Shown piece by piece: positions 7,689-15,043 of a DNA stretch of 17,425 bases (positions are counted from its first letter, which is position 1; each line of letters begins with the position of its first letter). The notes under the pieces are model-generated. The model was not told the DNA's origin and did no database searches. It worked only from the letters and a program-made list of their open reading frames with translations. Position numbers and translations under genes: made by a program. This stretch comes from an uncultured Beijerinckiaceae bacterium (lineage in GTDB: Bacteria > Pseudomonadota > Alphaproteobacteria > Rhizobiales > Beijerinckiaceae). Location: contig CALMGA010000443.1 of the NCBI GenBank assembly GCA_937863205.1, positions 17,099 to 34,523 of the forward strand, read 5' to 3'.

Positions 7689-8666
7689 ATGGAAACAAAG
7701 GCGATCAGGGTCCACGACTACGGCGGCCCGGAGGTGATGAAGCTGGAAGGCACGACCCTCGCCGACCCCGGTCCCGGCGAGGTGCTCGTGCGCTTCCATG
7801 CGGCGGGCGTGAACTACATCGATACGTATTTTCGCAGCGGCGCCTACCGCGCGCCGGTCCTGCCCTTCGTGCCGGGCAGCGAGGGCGCCGGCGAGGTCGC
7901 GGCGGTGGGCGCCGGCGTGTCCGGCTTCGCGCCGGGCGACCGGGTCGCCTTCGTCGGTGCCCTCGGCTGCTACGCGGGAGGTCGGGTCGTGCCCGCCGAC
8001 CGGCTGATCAGGCTGCCCGAATCGGTCAGCTATCAGACGGCGGCGGCGATGATGCTGAAAGGCCTGACCGCGCAATACCTGCTGCGCCAGACTTATCGCG
8101 TGAAGCCCGGCGATACCATCCTGGTCCATGCGGCCGCCGGCGGCGTCGGCCTGATCCTTTGCCAATGGGGCAGGCTGCTCGGGGCCACCGTGATCGCAAC
8201 CGTCGGCTCGCCGGAAAAGGCCGAGCTCGCCCGCGCGGCGGGTGCCGAGCACCTGATCCTGTACCGCGAGGAGGACTTCGTTGCCGGCGTGCGCGACATC
8301 ACCGGGGGCAAAGGCTGCGCCGTCGTCTACGACGGCGTGGGCAAATCGACCTTTCCCGGCTCGCTCGACTGCTTGGCGCCGCTCGGGATGTTCGTCAGCT
8401 TCGGCTCCGCTTCCGGCAAGGTCGAGGCGTTCGACATCAACGTGCTGTCGGCGAAGGGCTCGCTGTTCGCGACCCGGCCGACGCTGGCGACCTACACCGC
8501 CGATCCAGCCAATCTGGCGAGGATGGCGGCCGACCTCACGGATGTGGTCGGCAAGGGCGAGGTGGTCATCACCGTCTCCGCCACGGCCCCGCTCGAAGAA
8601 GCGGTCGCGGTGCACCGATCGCTCGAAGCGCGGCAAACAACCGGCTCGGTCGTCCTCACGATGTGA
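7689..8666 (+). CDS. NADPH:quinone oxidoreductase, zinc-independent MDR family (QOR-like)
   Basis: This is a 325-residue medium-chain dehydrogenase/reductase of the zeta-crystallin/Qor type, which reduces quinones with NADPH in the cytosol. The N-terminal GroES-like domain begins KAIRVHDYGGPEVMKLE and contains the family-typical GVNYIDTYFRSG, PFVPGSEGAGEV and FAPGDRVAF. The Rossmann domain has the NADPH-binding HAAAGGVG at residues 147-154. Zinc-ligand cysteines of alcohol dehydrogenases are absent. AAAGG about six bases before the ATG at 7689 supports that start over the open frame further upstream. It follows fabZ by 130 bases, where lpxA would be expected, and converges on the omp cluster. 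The physiological substrate cannot be told from sequence. Confidence 0.9.
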   Translation: METKAIRVHDYGGPEVMKLEGTTLADPGPGEVLVRFHAAGVNYIDTYFRSGAYRAPVLPFVPGSEGAGEVAAVGAGVSGFAPGDRVAFVGALGCYAGGRVVPADRLIRLPESVSYQTAAAMMLKGLTAQYLLRQTYRVKPGDTILVHAAAGGVGLILCQWGRLLGATVIATVGSPEKAELARAAGAEHLILYREEDFVAGVRDITGGKGCAVVYDGVGKSTFPGSLDCLAPLGMFVSFGSASGKVEAFDINVLSAKGSLFATRPTLATYTADPANLARMAADLTDVVGKGEVVITVSATAPLEEAVAVHRSLEARQTTGSVVLTM

Positions 8667-8724
8667 GGCGCGGGCCCGACGCGGCAGCCATCGGTCCTGA
8701 ACACGGCAGGCCCAGACATGGGAA

Positions 8725-8748
8725 CGACCCGGCATTCCCGCCGGGTCG
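8725..8748. terminator. Hairpin between convergent qor and omp copy 1
   Basis: CGACCCGGC (8725-8733) pairs with GCCGGGTCG (8740-8748) over a six-base loop. It is centred between the stops of two genes that converge (8666 and 8767), so it could end transcription from both sides. T-runs are lacking. Confidence 0.55.
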
Positions 8749-8766
8749 ATGGTTCGGTGGCTCAGC

Positions 8767-9573
8767 TCAGTACCGGGCGACGACCGGGGCGGGCGTGAAG
8801 GTGTCGAACTTGTAGCTGATTCCGGCCTGCACGCGGTTGTCGGTTTCGCGCTGGCGCACGGCGAGGCCGCCGCCCGACGAGGCGGCCAACACGTTGGTGA
8901 AGCTGCCGAAGTCGGTGAAGCGGTATTCGACGCGCACCGACAGGTTGTTGGTGAAGGCGTAGTCGACGCCGCCGCCGACGGTGTAGCCGACTCGGGTCCG
9001 GCTGAGCGAGTCGGTGGCGCCCGTGGCGAGGTTGACGTAGTTGTTCTGCAGGCCGCCGAAGGCCGCGCCGCCGGTCGCGTAGAACAGCACGCGGTCGAAG
9101 GCGATACCGAGGCGGCCGCGGATCGAGCCCTGGATGTTCTCGCGAGCGCTGTCGCTGAAGCCGCCGAGCGCGTAGGTCGTGCGGGCGCTGGTGCCGTCGA
9201 CGTCGCCTTCGAGGCCGATCACGCCGGCGGTGCCGAAGCCGAAGCTGCCGTTGGCGCCGAGCAGGCTGCCGATGACGGGCAGGCTTTGAGTGGAAAAGAG
9301 GTAGCCGATGTGGCCGCCGCCGATGATGCCGTTCTTGCTGCCGCTGTTGGCGGCAAGACCGGCGCCGGTCGCCGTGGCGGTGGCGAGGCCGTTGGAGCGG
9401 CCGAATTCGTAGCCGACTTGGGCACCGACGTAGAATCCGGTCCAGGTGAAGACCGGGATCGGCGGCGGCGGCGCGAACACCGGCGGCGCGCGGCGCGACG
9501 GCAGGTCGGCGGCGAGGGCGGCGGTGGAGAGCAGGGCAAGCGCCAAGCCCGATGCGACTGTCTTGATATGCAT
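8767..9573 (-). CDS. Omp25/Omp31-like outer membrane beta-barrel protein, copy 1
   Basis: This is a 268-residue outer-membrane protein of the small eight-stranded barrel family typical of Rhizobiales. The signal peptide MHIKTVASGLALALLSTAALA is followed by mature ADLPSRRAPP, a proline-rich stretch, then the family motif FTWTGFYVG that opens the first strand. Strands of alternating polarity run to the C-terminus, with IEGDVDG-like and VRVEYRFTDFG segments; the last residue is Tyr (VVARY). The start at 9573 has a good GAGGGGA ribosome-binding site. The mature part is about 84% identical to copy 2 (about 207 of 247 by hand), but the signal peptide differs. Likely roles are envelope stability and diffusion; binding partners are unknown. 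Confidence 0.9.
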   Translation of the reverse strand: MHIKTVASGLALALLSTAALAADLPSRRAPPVFAPPPPIPVFTWTGFYVGAQVGYEFGRSNGLATATATGAGLAANSGSKNGIIGGGHIGYLFSTQSLPVIGSLLGANGSFGFGTAGVIGLEGDVDGTSARTTYALGGFSDSARENIQGSIRGRLGIAFDRVLFYATGGAAFGGLQNNYVNLATGATDSLSRTRVGYTVGGGVDYAFTNNLSVRVEYRFTDFGSFTNVLAASSGGGLAVRQRETDNRVQAGISYKFDTFTPAPVVARY

Positions 9574-9714
9574 GGTTATCGTTCCCCTCAGAAGCGATCT
9601 CACCCCCATAACGCGTCGCCATCGCACAGAGACGACGGTTCCAGCCGAGTTCGGGCGTAATGATCGTCTTGTGGCGGGAACACCACAACTTGCCTCGTTT
9701 CAAGGCATGCGACG

Positions 9715-9748
9715 CCCGAGCCCGACCTCGCGAAAGGTCGGTCTCGGG
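9715..9748. repeat. Long imperfect hairpin downstream of omp copy 2
   Basis: CCCGAGCCCGACCT (9715-9728) pairs with AGGTCGGTCTCGGG (9735-9748) with one mismatch in 14 and a six-base loop. It is one of two hairpins in the 373-base space 9574-9946, which otherwise carries the omp copy 1 leader and the dispersed repeat. No gene is seen there. Confidence 0.55.
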
Positions 9749-9766
9749 TTCGGGAAGCGAAGCGCT

Positions 9767-9800
9767 AAAGCATCGGACCCTTCAACGGGTCCGATGCTTT
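9767..9800. terminator. Perfect 14-bp stem-loop, part of an intergenic repeat
   Basis: AAAGCATCGGACCC (9767-9780) pairs perfectly with GGGTCCGATGCTTT (9787-9800) over TTCAAC. A related piece, GGTCCGATGCTCTAGCG, ends the repeat at about 9870. It lies about 150 bases past the omp copy 2 stop and could end its transcript; the T-run is short. It may equally be one arm of the repeat next to it. Confidence 0.5.
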
Positions 9801-9864
9801 GCTCTGACCTACTGTGCCGCACCGGATTGATCCGAAAACCGCTTCGCACTTTTCGGTCCGATGC
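9800..9864 (+). repeat. Dispersed intergenic palindromic repeat, better-kept copy
   Basis: The core on the minus strand reads GGACCGAAAAGTGCGAAG then CGGTTTTCGGATCA, a pattern I recall as a common intergenic element in Rhizobiales. It is flanked by inverted GCATCGGACC arms. It matches the copy before lpxD (5890-5954, opposite strand) at 47 of 65 bases. Confidence 0.65.
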
Positions 9865-9946
9865 TCTAGCGACGCGGCAGTCAGTTGGTTCGGATGCGAC
9901 GGGAACGTTCAAGCACGCGACGCGATCCGGTGTCCGGTGCTCATGC

Positions 9947-10753
9947 TCAGTAGCGGGCGACGACCGGAGCGGGCGCGAAGGTGTCGAACTTGTAGGAGAA
10001 GCCGACCTGGACGCGGTTGTCGGTTTCGCGCTGGCGAACGGCCATGCCATTGCCGGACGAGGCGGCGAGCAGGTTGGTGTAGGAGCCGAAATCGGTGTAG
10101 CGGTATTCGACGCGCACCGAGAGATTGTTGCTGAAGGCGTATTCCACGCCGCCGCCGACGGTGTATCCGACCCGCGTGTGGCTGATGTTGTCGGTGCCGC
10201 CGGTGGCGAGGTTCACGTAGGTGTTCTGCAGTCCGCCGAAGGCCGCGCCGCCGGTGGCGTAGAACAGGGCGCGGTCGAAAGCGACGCCGAGGCGGCCGCG
10301 GATCGAGCCCTGGATGTTCTCCTGAGACTTGTCAGAGAATCCGCCGAGCAGGTAGTTCGCGCGGGCGCTTGTGCCATCGACGTCGCCTTCGATACCGAAC
10401 ACGCCGGCGGTGCCGAGGCCGAAGCTGCCGTTGGAGCCGAACAGGCCGCCGATGCCGGGCAGCGACTGGGTGGAGAAGAGGTAGCCGATATGGCCGCCGC
10501 CGATCACGCCGTTCTTGCTGCCGGTGTTGGCGGCAAGTCCGGTCTGGGTCACGGTGGCGAAGGCGTAGCCGTTGGACTTGCCGAACTCGTAGCCGACCTG
10601 ACCGCCGACGTAGAAGCCGGTCCAGGTGAACACGGGAATCGGCGGCGGGGGCGCATAAACCGGCGGCGCGCGACGCGAGGGGAGATCGGCGGCGAAGGCC
10701 GATCCGGCGGCAACCGCAAGGGCGACCGTCGAGAGGAGAAGAGTTCTGATCAT
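9947..10753 (-). CDS. Omp25/Omp31-like outer membrane beta-barrel protein, copy 2
   Basis: This 268-residue barrel protein has signal peptide MIRTLLLSTVALAVAAGSAFA and mature start ADLPSRRAPPVYAPPPP, then FTWTGFYVGGQVGYEFG. It aligns with copy 1 without a gap over the whole mature region, yet its signal peptide resembles that of copy 3 (both begin MIRT.LLS). The C-terminus is again VVARY. AAAGGA lies eight bases or so before the ATG. It is separated from copy 1 by 373 bases full of hairpins, and from rimO upstream by 186 bases, so it probably has its own promoter. It is probably an abundant structural or porin-like protein folded by BamA; function beyond that is inference. Confidence 0.9.
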   Translation of the reverse strand: MIRTLLLSTVALAVAAGSAFAADLPSRRAPPVYAPPPPIPVFTWTGFYVGGQVGYEFGKSNGYAFATVTQTGLAANTGSKNGVIGGGHIGYLFSTQSLPGIGGLFGSNGSFGLGTAGVFGIEGDVDGTSARANYLLGGFSDKSQENIQGSIRGRLGVAFDRALFYATGGAAFGGLQNTYVNLATGGTDNISHTRVGYTVGGGVEYAFSNNLSVRVEYRYTDFGSYTNLLAASSGNGMAVRQRETDNRVQVGFSYKFDTFAPAPVVARY

Positions 10754-10939
10754 CGACTTATCCTTTCACGAAGCAGCATCGACCCGCTTACGCGAAGTGA
10801 TGCCGGGGCAAGGCCCGAAGCCCCGCACCGGAGCCCATGTCCGTGATTTAGATCGAAACCCGTATCTGATCGGTTAAGGCTACGAGCTCTTCAGCACGTT
10901 TGGCGAGATGCTGCAGTCTTAATGCCGAGCGGCTAAAAA
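10754..10939. promoter_or_regulatory. rimO-omp copy 2 spacer, probable omp promoter region
   Basis: This 186-base space precedes omp copy 2 on the minus strand. It is AT-richer near the rimO end and contains a GC stem (GGGGC with GCCCC, about 10805-10823) in the presumed leader. I cannot place -35 and -10 boxes with confidence. Confidence 0.35.
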
Positions 10940-12295
10940 TTAACTAAGATCCGCATATAAATCATAGTCGTCTGATGATTTTACAGTTGCCGTTACGATT
11001 TCTCCGGCGCGGATCGGGCGACGGCTCGAGAGATGCACCTTGCCGTCGATCTCGGGGGCATCGCCGACCGTGCGGCCGATCCCCGTCAACGGCCCGCCGC
11101 TGTCCACGATCACCTTGAGGCGGCGGCCGACCTTGGCCTTGAGCCTGCGCGCGCCGATCGAACGCTGATGCGCCATGAAGCGACGATGGCGCGCCTGCTT
11201 GAGCGCGTCGGGCACGGCGGGCAGGCCGAGATCGTTGGCCGGCGCGCCGGCGACCGGCTCGTAGGGGAAGGCGCCGACCCGGTCGAGGCGGGCGGCTGAA
11301 AGCCAGGCCAGCAGCTCTTCGAAGTCCTCGTCGGTTTCGCCGGGAAAGCCGACGATGAAGGTCGAGCGCAGCGTCAGATCCGGGCAGATCTCGCGCCACC
11401 GGCGGATGCGGTCGAGCAGCTTGTCGCGATCGCCCGGCCGCCGCATCGCCTTCAGAACCGACCGGCTCGCGTGCTGGAAGGGGATGTCGAGGTAGGGCAG
11501 CACGAGCCCATCGGCCATCAGCGGGATCACCTCGTCGATGTGGGGATAAGGATAGACGTAGTGCAGCCGGACCCAGGCGCCGAGCGAACCCAACTCGCGG
11601 GCGAGGTCGACGAAGCCGGCGCGCACGTCGCGATCACGGAAGCGGCCCGGCGCGTAGCGGAGGTCGACGCCGTAGGCGCCGGTGTCCTGCGACACGACCA
11701 GAAGCTCCTTGACGCCGGCCCGCACCAGCCGTTCGGCTTCATGAAGCACCTCGCCGACCGGGCGCGACACCAGCCGCCCGCGCAGGTGGGGAATGATGCA
11801 GAAGGAGCAGCTGTTGTTGCAGCCTTCCGAAATCTTCAGATAAGCGTAGTGCCGGGGCGTGAGCTTGAGGCCCTGTTCCGGCACCAGCGACAGTTTGGGA
11901 TCGTGCGGGGCGGGGACGGCGGCGCGCACGGCCGACATCACGCTGTCGAAGGCCTGCGGTCCGGTGATGGCGAGAACGTTGGGGAACCGGTCGCGGATCG
12001 CCTCGGGCGTGGCGCCGAGGCAGCCGGTGACGATCACCTTGCCGTTGGCATCGAGAGCTTCGCCGATCGCCGCTAGGCTTTCCGCCTTGGCGCTGTCAAG
12101 GAAGCCGCAGGTGTTGACCACCACCAGATCGGCGCCAGCATGGGTGCGCGACAGCTCGTAGCCTTCCGCCCGCAGCCGGGTCAGGATGCGTTCGCTGTCG
12201 ACCAGGGCCTTGGGACAGCCGAGCGAAACGAAAGACACGCGCGGCGCGGCGAAGCGCGAGGGATCGGGACTTGCGGTTGGGGGAGCAAACGTCAT
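10940..12295 (-). CDS. rimO: Ribosomal protein uS12 methylthiotransferase RimO
   Basis: RimO is a radical SAM enzyme that methylthiolates a conserved aspartate of ribosomal protein uS12. The product is 451 residues, normal length. The N-terminal MTTase domain has its three cluster cysteines at Cys27 ([12 protein letters not shown]), Cys63 (NTCGF) and Cys92 (TGCLGA). The radical SAM motif CNNSCSFC gives Cys159, Cys163 and Cys166, and is followed by [13 protein letters not shown]. The QDTGAYG and [11 protein letters not shown] segments are typical, and a TRAM-like domain closes the chain. The ribosome-binding site before the ATG at 12295 is poor; conserved sequence begins about residue 19, so a slightly later start cannot be excluded. 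It lies between two omp genes on the same strand, with a terminator upstream. Confidence 0.95.
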   Translation of the reverse strand: MTFAPPTASPDPSRFAAPRVSFVSLGCPKALVDSERILTRLRAEGYELSRTHAGADLVVVNTCGFLDSAKAESLAAIGEALDANGKVIVTGCLGATPEAIRDRFPNVLAITGPQAFDSVMSAVRAAVPAPHDPKLSLVPEQGLKLTPRHYAYLKISEGCNNSCSFCIIPHLRGRLVSRPVGEVLHEAERLVRAGVKELLVVSQDTGAYGVDLRYAPGRFRDRDVRAGFVDLARELGSLGAWVRLHYVYPYPHIDEVIPLMADGLVLPYLDIPFQHASRSVLKAMRRPGDRDKLLDRIRRWREICPDLTLRSTFIVGFPGETDEDFEELLAWLSAARLDRVGAFPYEPVAGAPANDLGLPAVPDALKQARHRRFMAHQRSIGARRLKAKVGRRLKVIVDSGGPLTGIGRTVGDAPEIDGKVHLSSRRPIRAGEIVTATVKSSDDYDLYADLS

Positions 12296-12404
12296 CGGCG
12301 ACTGGTGTCACGATCGGGCCCGCCACGCAACGCGGGCGCCCCCGGCGGCGACGCCCGGAGCCACGAGGCCGCAGCTGCAAGGTCGAAGTCGCGCATGACC
12401 AATG

Positions 12405-12432
12405 AAAAACCCGGCCGCTGGGCCGGGTTTCT
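12405..12432 (-). terminator. Rho-independent terminator after omp copy 3
   Basis: AAACCCGGCC (12407-12416) pairs with GGCCGGGTTT (12421-12430) over GCTG. On the minus strand the stem is followed by a run of T (TTTTTCATT), as expected for ending the omp transcript 26 bases after its stop. T-rich sequence on the other side would allow action in both directions. The remaining 12296-12402 shows no gene. Confidence 0.85.
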
Positions 12433-12455
12433 TTTGCTGGGGGTCGCGCGGGCGC

Positions 12456-13298
12456 TCAGTAGCGGGCGACGACCGGGACCGGCGCGACCGGGTTGTCGAA
12501 CTTGTAGGAGAAGCCGACCGTGAAGCGCTGCTGGTAAAGGTGCTGCGTCGTGTTGAAGTTGCCGGTGGCCGCCGAATTGATGTTCACGAACCTGCCGAAC
12601 TCCGAGTAGCGATACTCGCCGCGCAGGGAGAAGTTGGTGGTGAGGGCGTATTCCACACCGCCGCCGACCGTGAACCCGACGCGGGTGGTGGTCAGGCTGT
12701 CGGTTGTCAGCTGGGTGACGGCGCCGCTGAACCCGTAGTTCTCGGTGAACTGCCCGAATGCCACGCCGCCGGTGGCGAAGAACAGCGCGCGATCCACCGC
12801 GATGCCGATGCGGCCGCGGACCGAACCGGTGATGTTCTCCCTGACCTGGTTGAAGAAGGTGCCGCCGGCGCCTCCGGGGAAGGCAGCCGCGCCGCGGAAG
12901 TCGGTGCCGTCGACGTCGCCTTCCACACCGATCACGCCGCCGGTGCCGCCGACGCCGCCGATCAGCGGAATGCCGCTGAAGGTGCCGGCGAGCTGCCCGA
13001 GGATCGGGAGCGACTGGGTGGAGAAGTTGTAGCCGAGGTGGGCGCCGCCGATCGTTCCGTTGGGGAAGCCGACCTGGTAGAGGACGTTGGGCCCGCCACC
13101 GGCGTTGGCGACTTCGCGGGCATTGTCGCGGCCGAAGGCGTAGCCGACTTGGCCGCCGATGTAGAAGCCGGTCCAACTATAAGCCGGAACCGGGGGGATG
13201 AACACGGGCGGCGCGCGGCGCGAAGGAAGATCGGCCGCATAAGCAGTCGCCGTTGCGGCGGCAATCGCCGCCGCGGAGAGGAGCATTGTACGGATCAC
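12456..13298 (-). CDS. Omp25/Omp31-like outer membrane beta-barrel protein, copy 3
   Basis: This 280-residue member of the same barrel family is more diverged from copies 1 and 2 than they are from each other. The signal peptide MIRTMLLSAAAIAAATATAYA leads to mature ADLPSRRAPPVFIPPVPAYSWTGFYIGGQVGYAFG. The longer middle has a glycine-rich loop (GGVGGTGGVIGVEGDVDG). The C-terminus is VVARY as in the other two. The start is GTG at 13298, lined up with the ATG of copy 2 (MIRT) and preceded by GAAGGGA at good spacing. An ATG four codons later is less likely. A strong terminator follows, so it is probably a single-gene unit. Confidence 0.88.
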   Translation of the reverse strand: MIRTMLLSAAAIAAATATAYAADLPSRRAPPVFIPPVPAYSWTGFYIGGQVGYAFGRDNAREVANAGGGPNVLYQVGFPNGTIGGAHLGYNFSTQSLPILGQLAGTFSGIPLIGGVGGTGGVIGVEGDVDGTDFRGAAAFPGGAGGTFFNQVRENITGSVRGRIGIAVDRALFFATGGVAFGQFTENYGFSGAVTQLTTDSLTTTRVGFTVGGGVEYALTTNFSLRGEYRYSEFGRFVNINSAATGNFNTTQHLYQQRFTVGFSYKFDNPVAPVPVVARY

Positions 13299-13365
13299 GC
13301 TGAGTTTCCCTTCGGGTGCGAAGTTCGGTGTCTGATGAATAACTCAAAGAGATCTGGCGACAACT

Positions 13366-13403
13366 GGTAAAGGCGATTTCAAGGCGCCGGTCGGGCCTTT
13401 ACC
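13366..13403. promoter_or_regulatory. Inverted repeat upstream of omp copy 3
   Basis: GGTAAAGGC (13366-13374) and GCCTTTACC (13395-13403) are perfect inverted repeats 20 bases apart, about 70 bases before the omp start. The arms are too far apart for a typical terminator and could be an operator or an RNA stem. This is a shape observation only. Confidence 0.35.
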
Positions 13404-13468
13404 CGGCCGGTGTTACAAGCCTGCAACGAAAAGTTCCGCGAGCTTCGAAACCGCCAAGCGCCGGCCAA

Positions 13469-13519
13469 GCGCCCGTCGAGCGCCCGTCGAGCGCCCGTCG
13501 AGCGCCCGTCGAGCGCCCG
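13469..13519. repeat. Tandem 11-bp repeat between phaZ and omp copy 3
   Basis: GCGCCCGTCGA is repeated exactly four times end to end (13469-13512), then a partial GCGCCCG to 13519. It is preceded by two imperfect GCC(A)AGCGCC(G) units. It lies in the 287-base space 13299-13585, between the phaZ stop and the omp copy 3 promoter region. That space otherwise shows only the inverted repeat listed above. Confidence 0.9.
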
Positions 13520-13585
13520 CAACCCGCCCGGCTTTCGCACGCGGCCGTTGGGGCGCAACTCCGTCAGCGCCGCCGTCGACCAGTT

Positions 13586-14815
13586 TCAGGACGCCATGGC
13601 GATCGTGTCGCGCACCTTGGGATACACCTCGCCCGCCCAGCGCCGGCCGGCGAAGATGCCGTAGTGCCCGACGCCGGTCTGGACGTGATGCGTCTTGAGG
13701 TAGGGCCGGATGCTGCCGCACAGGTCTTGCGCCGCCATCGTCTGCCCGAGGCCGCAGATGTCGTCGCGCTCGCCTTCCACCGTGAGCAGGGCCGTGCGCC
13801 GGATGGCGCGGGGATCGACGCGCCGGCCGGATATGTCGAGCCGTCCCCGCGCGAGGTCGTAGGTTTGGAACACCTGCTGCACGGTTTGCAGGTAGAACTC
13901 AGCCGACAGGTCCATCACCGCGAAGTATTCGTCGTAGAAACTCTTGATGGTGGCGTACTTCACCTCGTCGCCGGCGGCGAGCGCGGCGGCCATGTCGTCG
14001 AAGGCCTTGAGGTGGCGCTCCCGATTCATGCCGATAAAGGCGGTGAGCTGCATGAAGCCGGGATACACCTTCCGCCCGGCGCCCTTGTAGAAGGCCGGCA
14101 CGCGGTCGCAAAGTTGGTTCTCGAACCATTCGATCGGTTTCGAGTTGGCGAGCTCGTTCACCTTGGTCGGGTTGAGGCGGGCGTCGATGGGACCGCCCAT
14201 CAGGGTGATCGAGCGGGGCTGCGCCGGGTCGCCGTCCTCGGCCATCAGCGCCGCCGCCGCCAATGCCGGCACAACCGGCTGGCAGACCGCCATCAGGTGG
14301 CTGCCTTCGCCGAGCCGGCGCAAGCAGCCGATCACCTCCTGCGTGTAGGTCGACAGGTCGAAGGGGCCGGCCTCGCGCGGCACGTCGCGGATGTTGTTCC
14401 AATCCGTGATGTAAACGTCGTGGTCGATCAGCAGCACCTGCACGGTGGCGCGCAGCAGCGTCGCATAATGGCCCGACATCGGCGCGACGACCAGCACGCG
14501 CGGCTGCTCGGCTTCCATGTCCTTGCGGAAGCGGAGCAGGGTACAAAACGGCGTCCGATCAACCGTTTCCTCCTTCACCCCGATCAGCTTGTTGCCGACC
14601 AGAACAGGTTTGATGTCGAACGTCGGGCGCGTTTCCGTCATGCGCAACGCGGCAAACGTGTCGAGCTTGGCGGCGAAGGCGTCGCGATCGAAGGGAAGGA
14701 AGGCTGCGGGGCCGAGCGCGGGCCAGGGCAATCGCAGCGTCGTCGCCATCATCGCCGCGAAGGGACGCATCAACCCCACCATCGCCGATTGCGCCTCGAA
14801 AGCTCCGTAGATCAT
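13586..14815 (-). CDS. phaZ: Intracellular polyhydroxybutyrate depolymerase
   Basis: This is a 409-residue depolymerase of the intracellular type known from Ralstonia PhaZa1 and Paracoccus, which mobilises native PHB granules in the cytosol. The nucleophile is a cysteine in place of the usual lipase-box serine: HLMAVCQPVVPALAA with Cys178. The other triad members are probably Asp351 or Asp352 in EGERDDI and His384 in GVGHYGIF. The N-terminus MIYGAFEAQSAMVG is typical for the family. The start at 14815 has a GGCGGAG ribosome-binding site; the frame continues 41 codons upstream without family features. No phaC or phasin gene is adjacent. It diverges from the GST gene across 228 bases. Confidence 0.93.
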   Translation of the reverse strand: MIYGAFEAQSAMVGLMRPFAAMMATTLRLPWPALGPAAFLPFDRDAFAAKLDTFAALRMTETRPTFDIKPVLVGNKLIGVKEETVDRTPFCTLLRFRKDMEAEQPRVLVVAPMSGHYATLLRATVQVLLIDHDVYITDWNNIRDVPREAGPFDLSTYTQEVIGCLRRLGEGSHLMAVCQPVVPALAAAALMAEDGDPAQPRSITLMGGPIDARLNPTKVNELANSKPIEWFENQLCDRVPAFYKGAGRKVYPGFMQLTAFIGMNRERHLKAFDDMAAALAAGDEVKYATIKSFYDEYFAVMDLSAEFYLQTVQQVFQTYDLARGRLDISGRRVDPRAIRRTALLTVEGERDDICGLGQTMAAQDLCGSIRPYLKTHHVQTGVGHYGIFAGRRWAGEVYPKVRDTIAMAS

Positions 14816-14939
14816 CGACGCTCCGCCACCCGTCCGGGGCCGTCCCGGAGGGCCCCGCGGCATGCAACATGCAAGCCATCGCTGCCTGAAAAACGGGCGT
14901 CCGCAGACACCTAAGCAGCCTTTTGCGGCCTGAGCCACG

Positions 14940-14967
14940 TTTGATTTCGCTTCTTCACGGAATCAAA
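14940..14967. promoter_or_regulatory. Inverted repeat in the phaZ-gst divergent spacer
   Basis: TTTGATT (14940-14946) and AATCAAA (14961-14967) are inverted, and the pairing can extend inward by three bases with one wobble. It includes a GAATC site at 14960-14964. It sits between two divergent genes where operators are expected. Confidence 0.35.
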
Positions 14968-14988
14968 GCTGCTCCGAACCTTCATGTG

Positions 14989-15014
14989 TAAGCAGGCTTG
15001 GCAAAGCCTGCTTA
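14989..15014 (+). promoter_or_regulatory. Perfect 11-bp hairpin in the gst leader
   Basis: TAAGCAGGCTT (14989-14999) pairs with AAGCCTGCTTA (15004-15014) over GGCA, 29 bases before the gst GTG. No T-run follows. It may affect translation or act as an operator; an ATG at 14984 just before it would place the stem inside a coding region and is less likely to be the start. Confidence 0.45.
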
Positions 15015-15043
15015 GGCGGCAAGCCAACCAGCGGAGACCCATC

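Noticed and set aside
8752..8775. GGCTCAGCTCAGTA string resembling a tRNA D-arm
   Set aside because: It covers the omp copy 1 stop codon; no acceptor, anticodon or T-arm can be paired around it.
8749..13370. Three long plus-strand open frames (8749-9660, 9446-10846, 12402-13370) that resemble one another
   Set aside because: They lie antisense to the three omp genes and look alike only because the omp genes are homologous; their Glu/Gly/Val/Ala-rich composition is typical of antisense frames in GC-rich DNA, and they have no family motif.
13469..13519. Tandem repeat as a small CRISPR array
   Set aside because: Units are 11 bp and directly abutting with no spacers, so this is a simple tandem repeat.
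13664..14914. 416-codon plus-strand open frame
   Set aside because: It is antisense to phaZ, which carries the Cys-Asp-His triad; the antisense product is rich in His, Arg and Gly without motifs.
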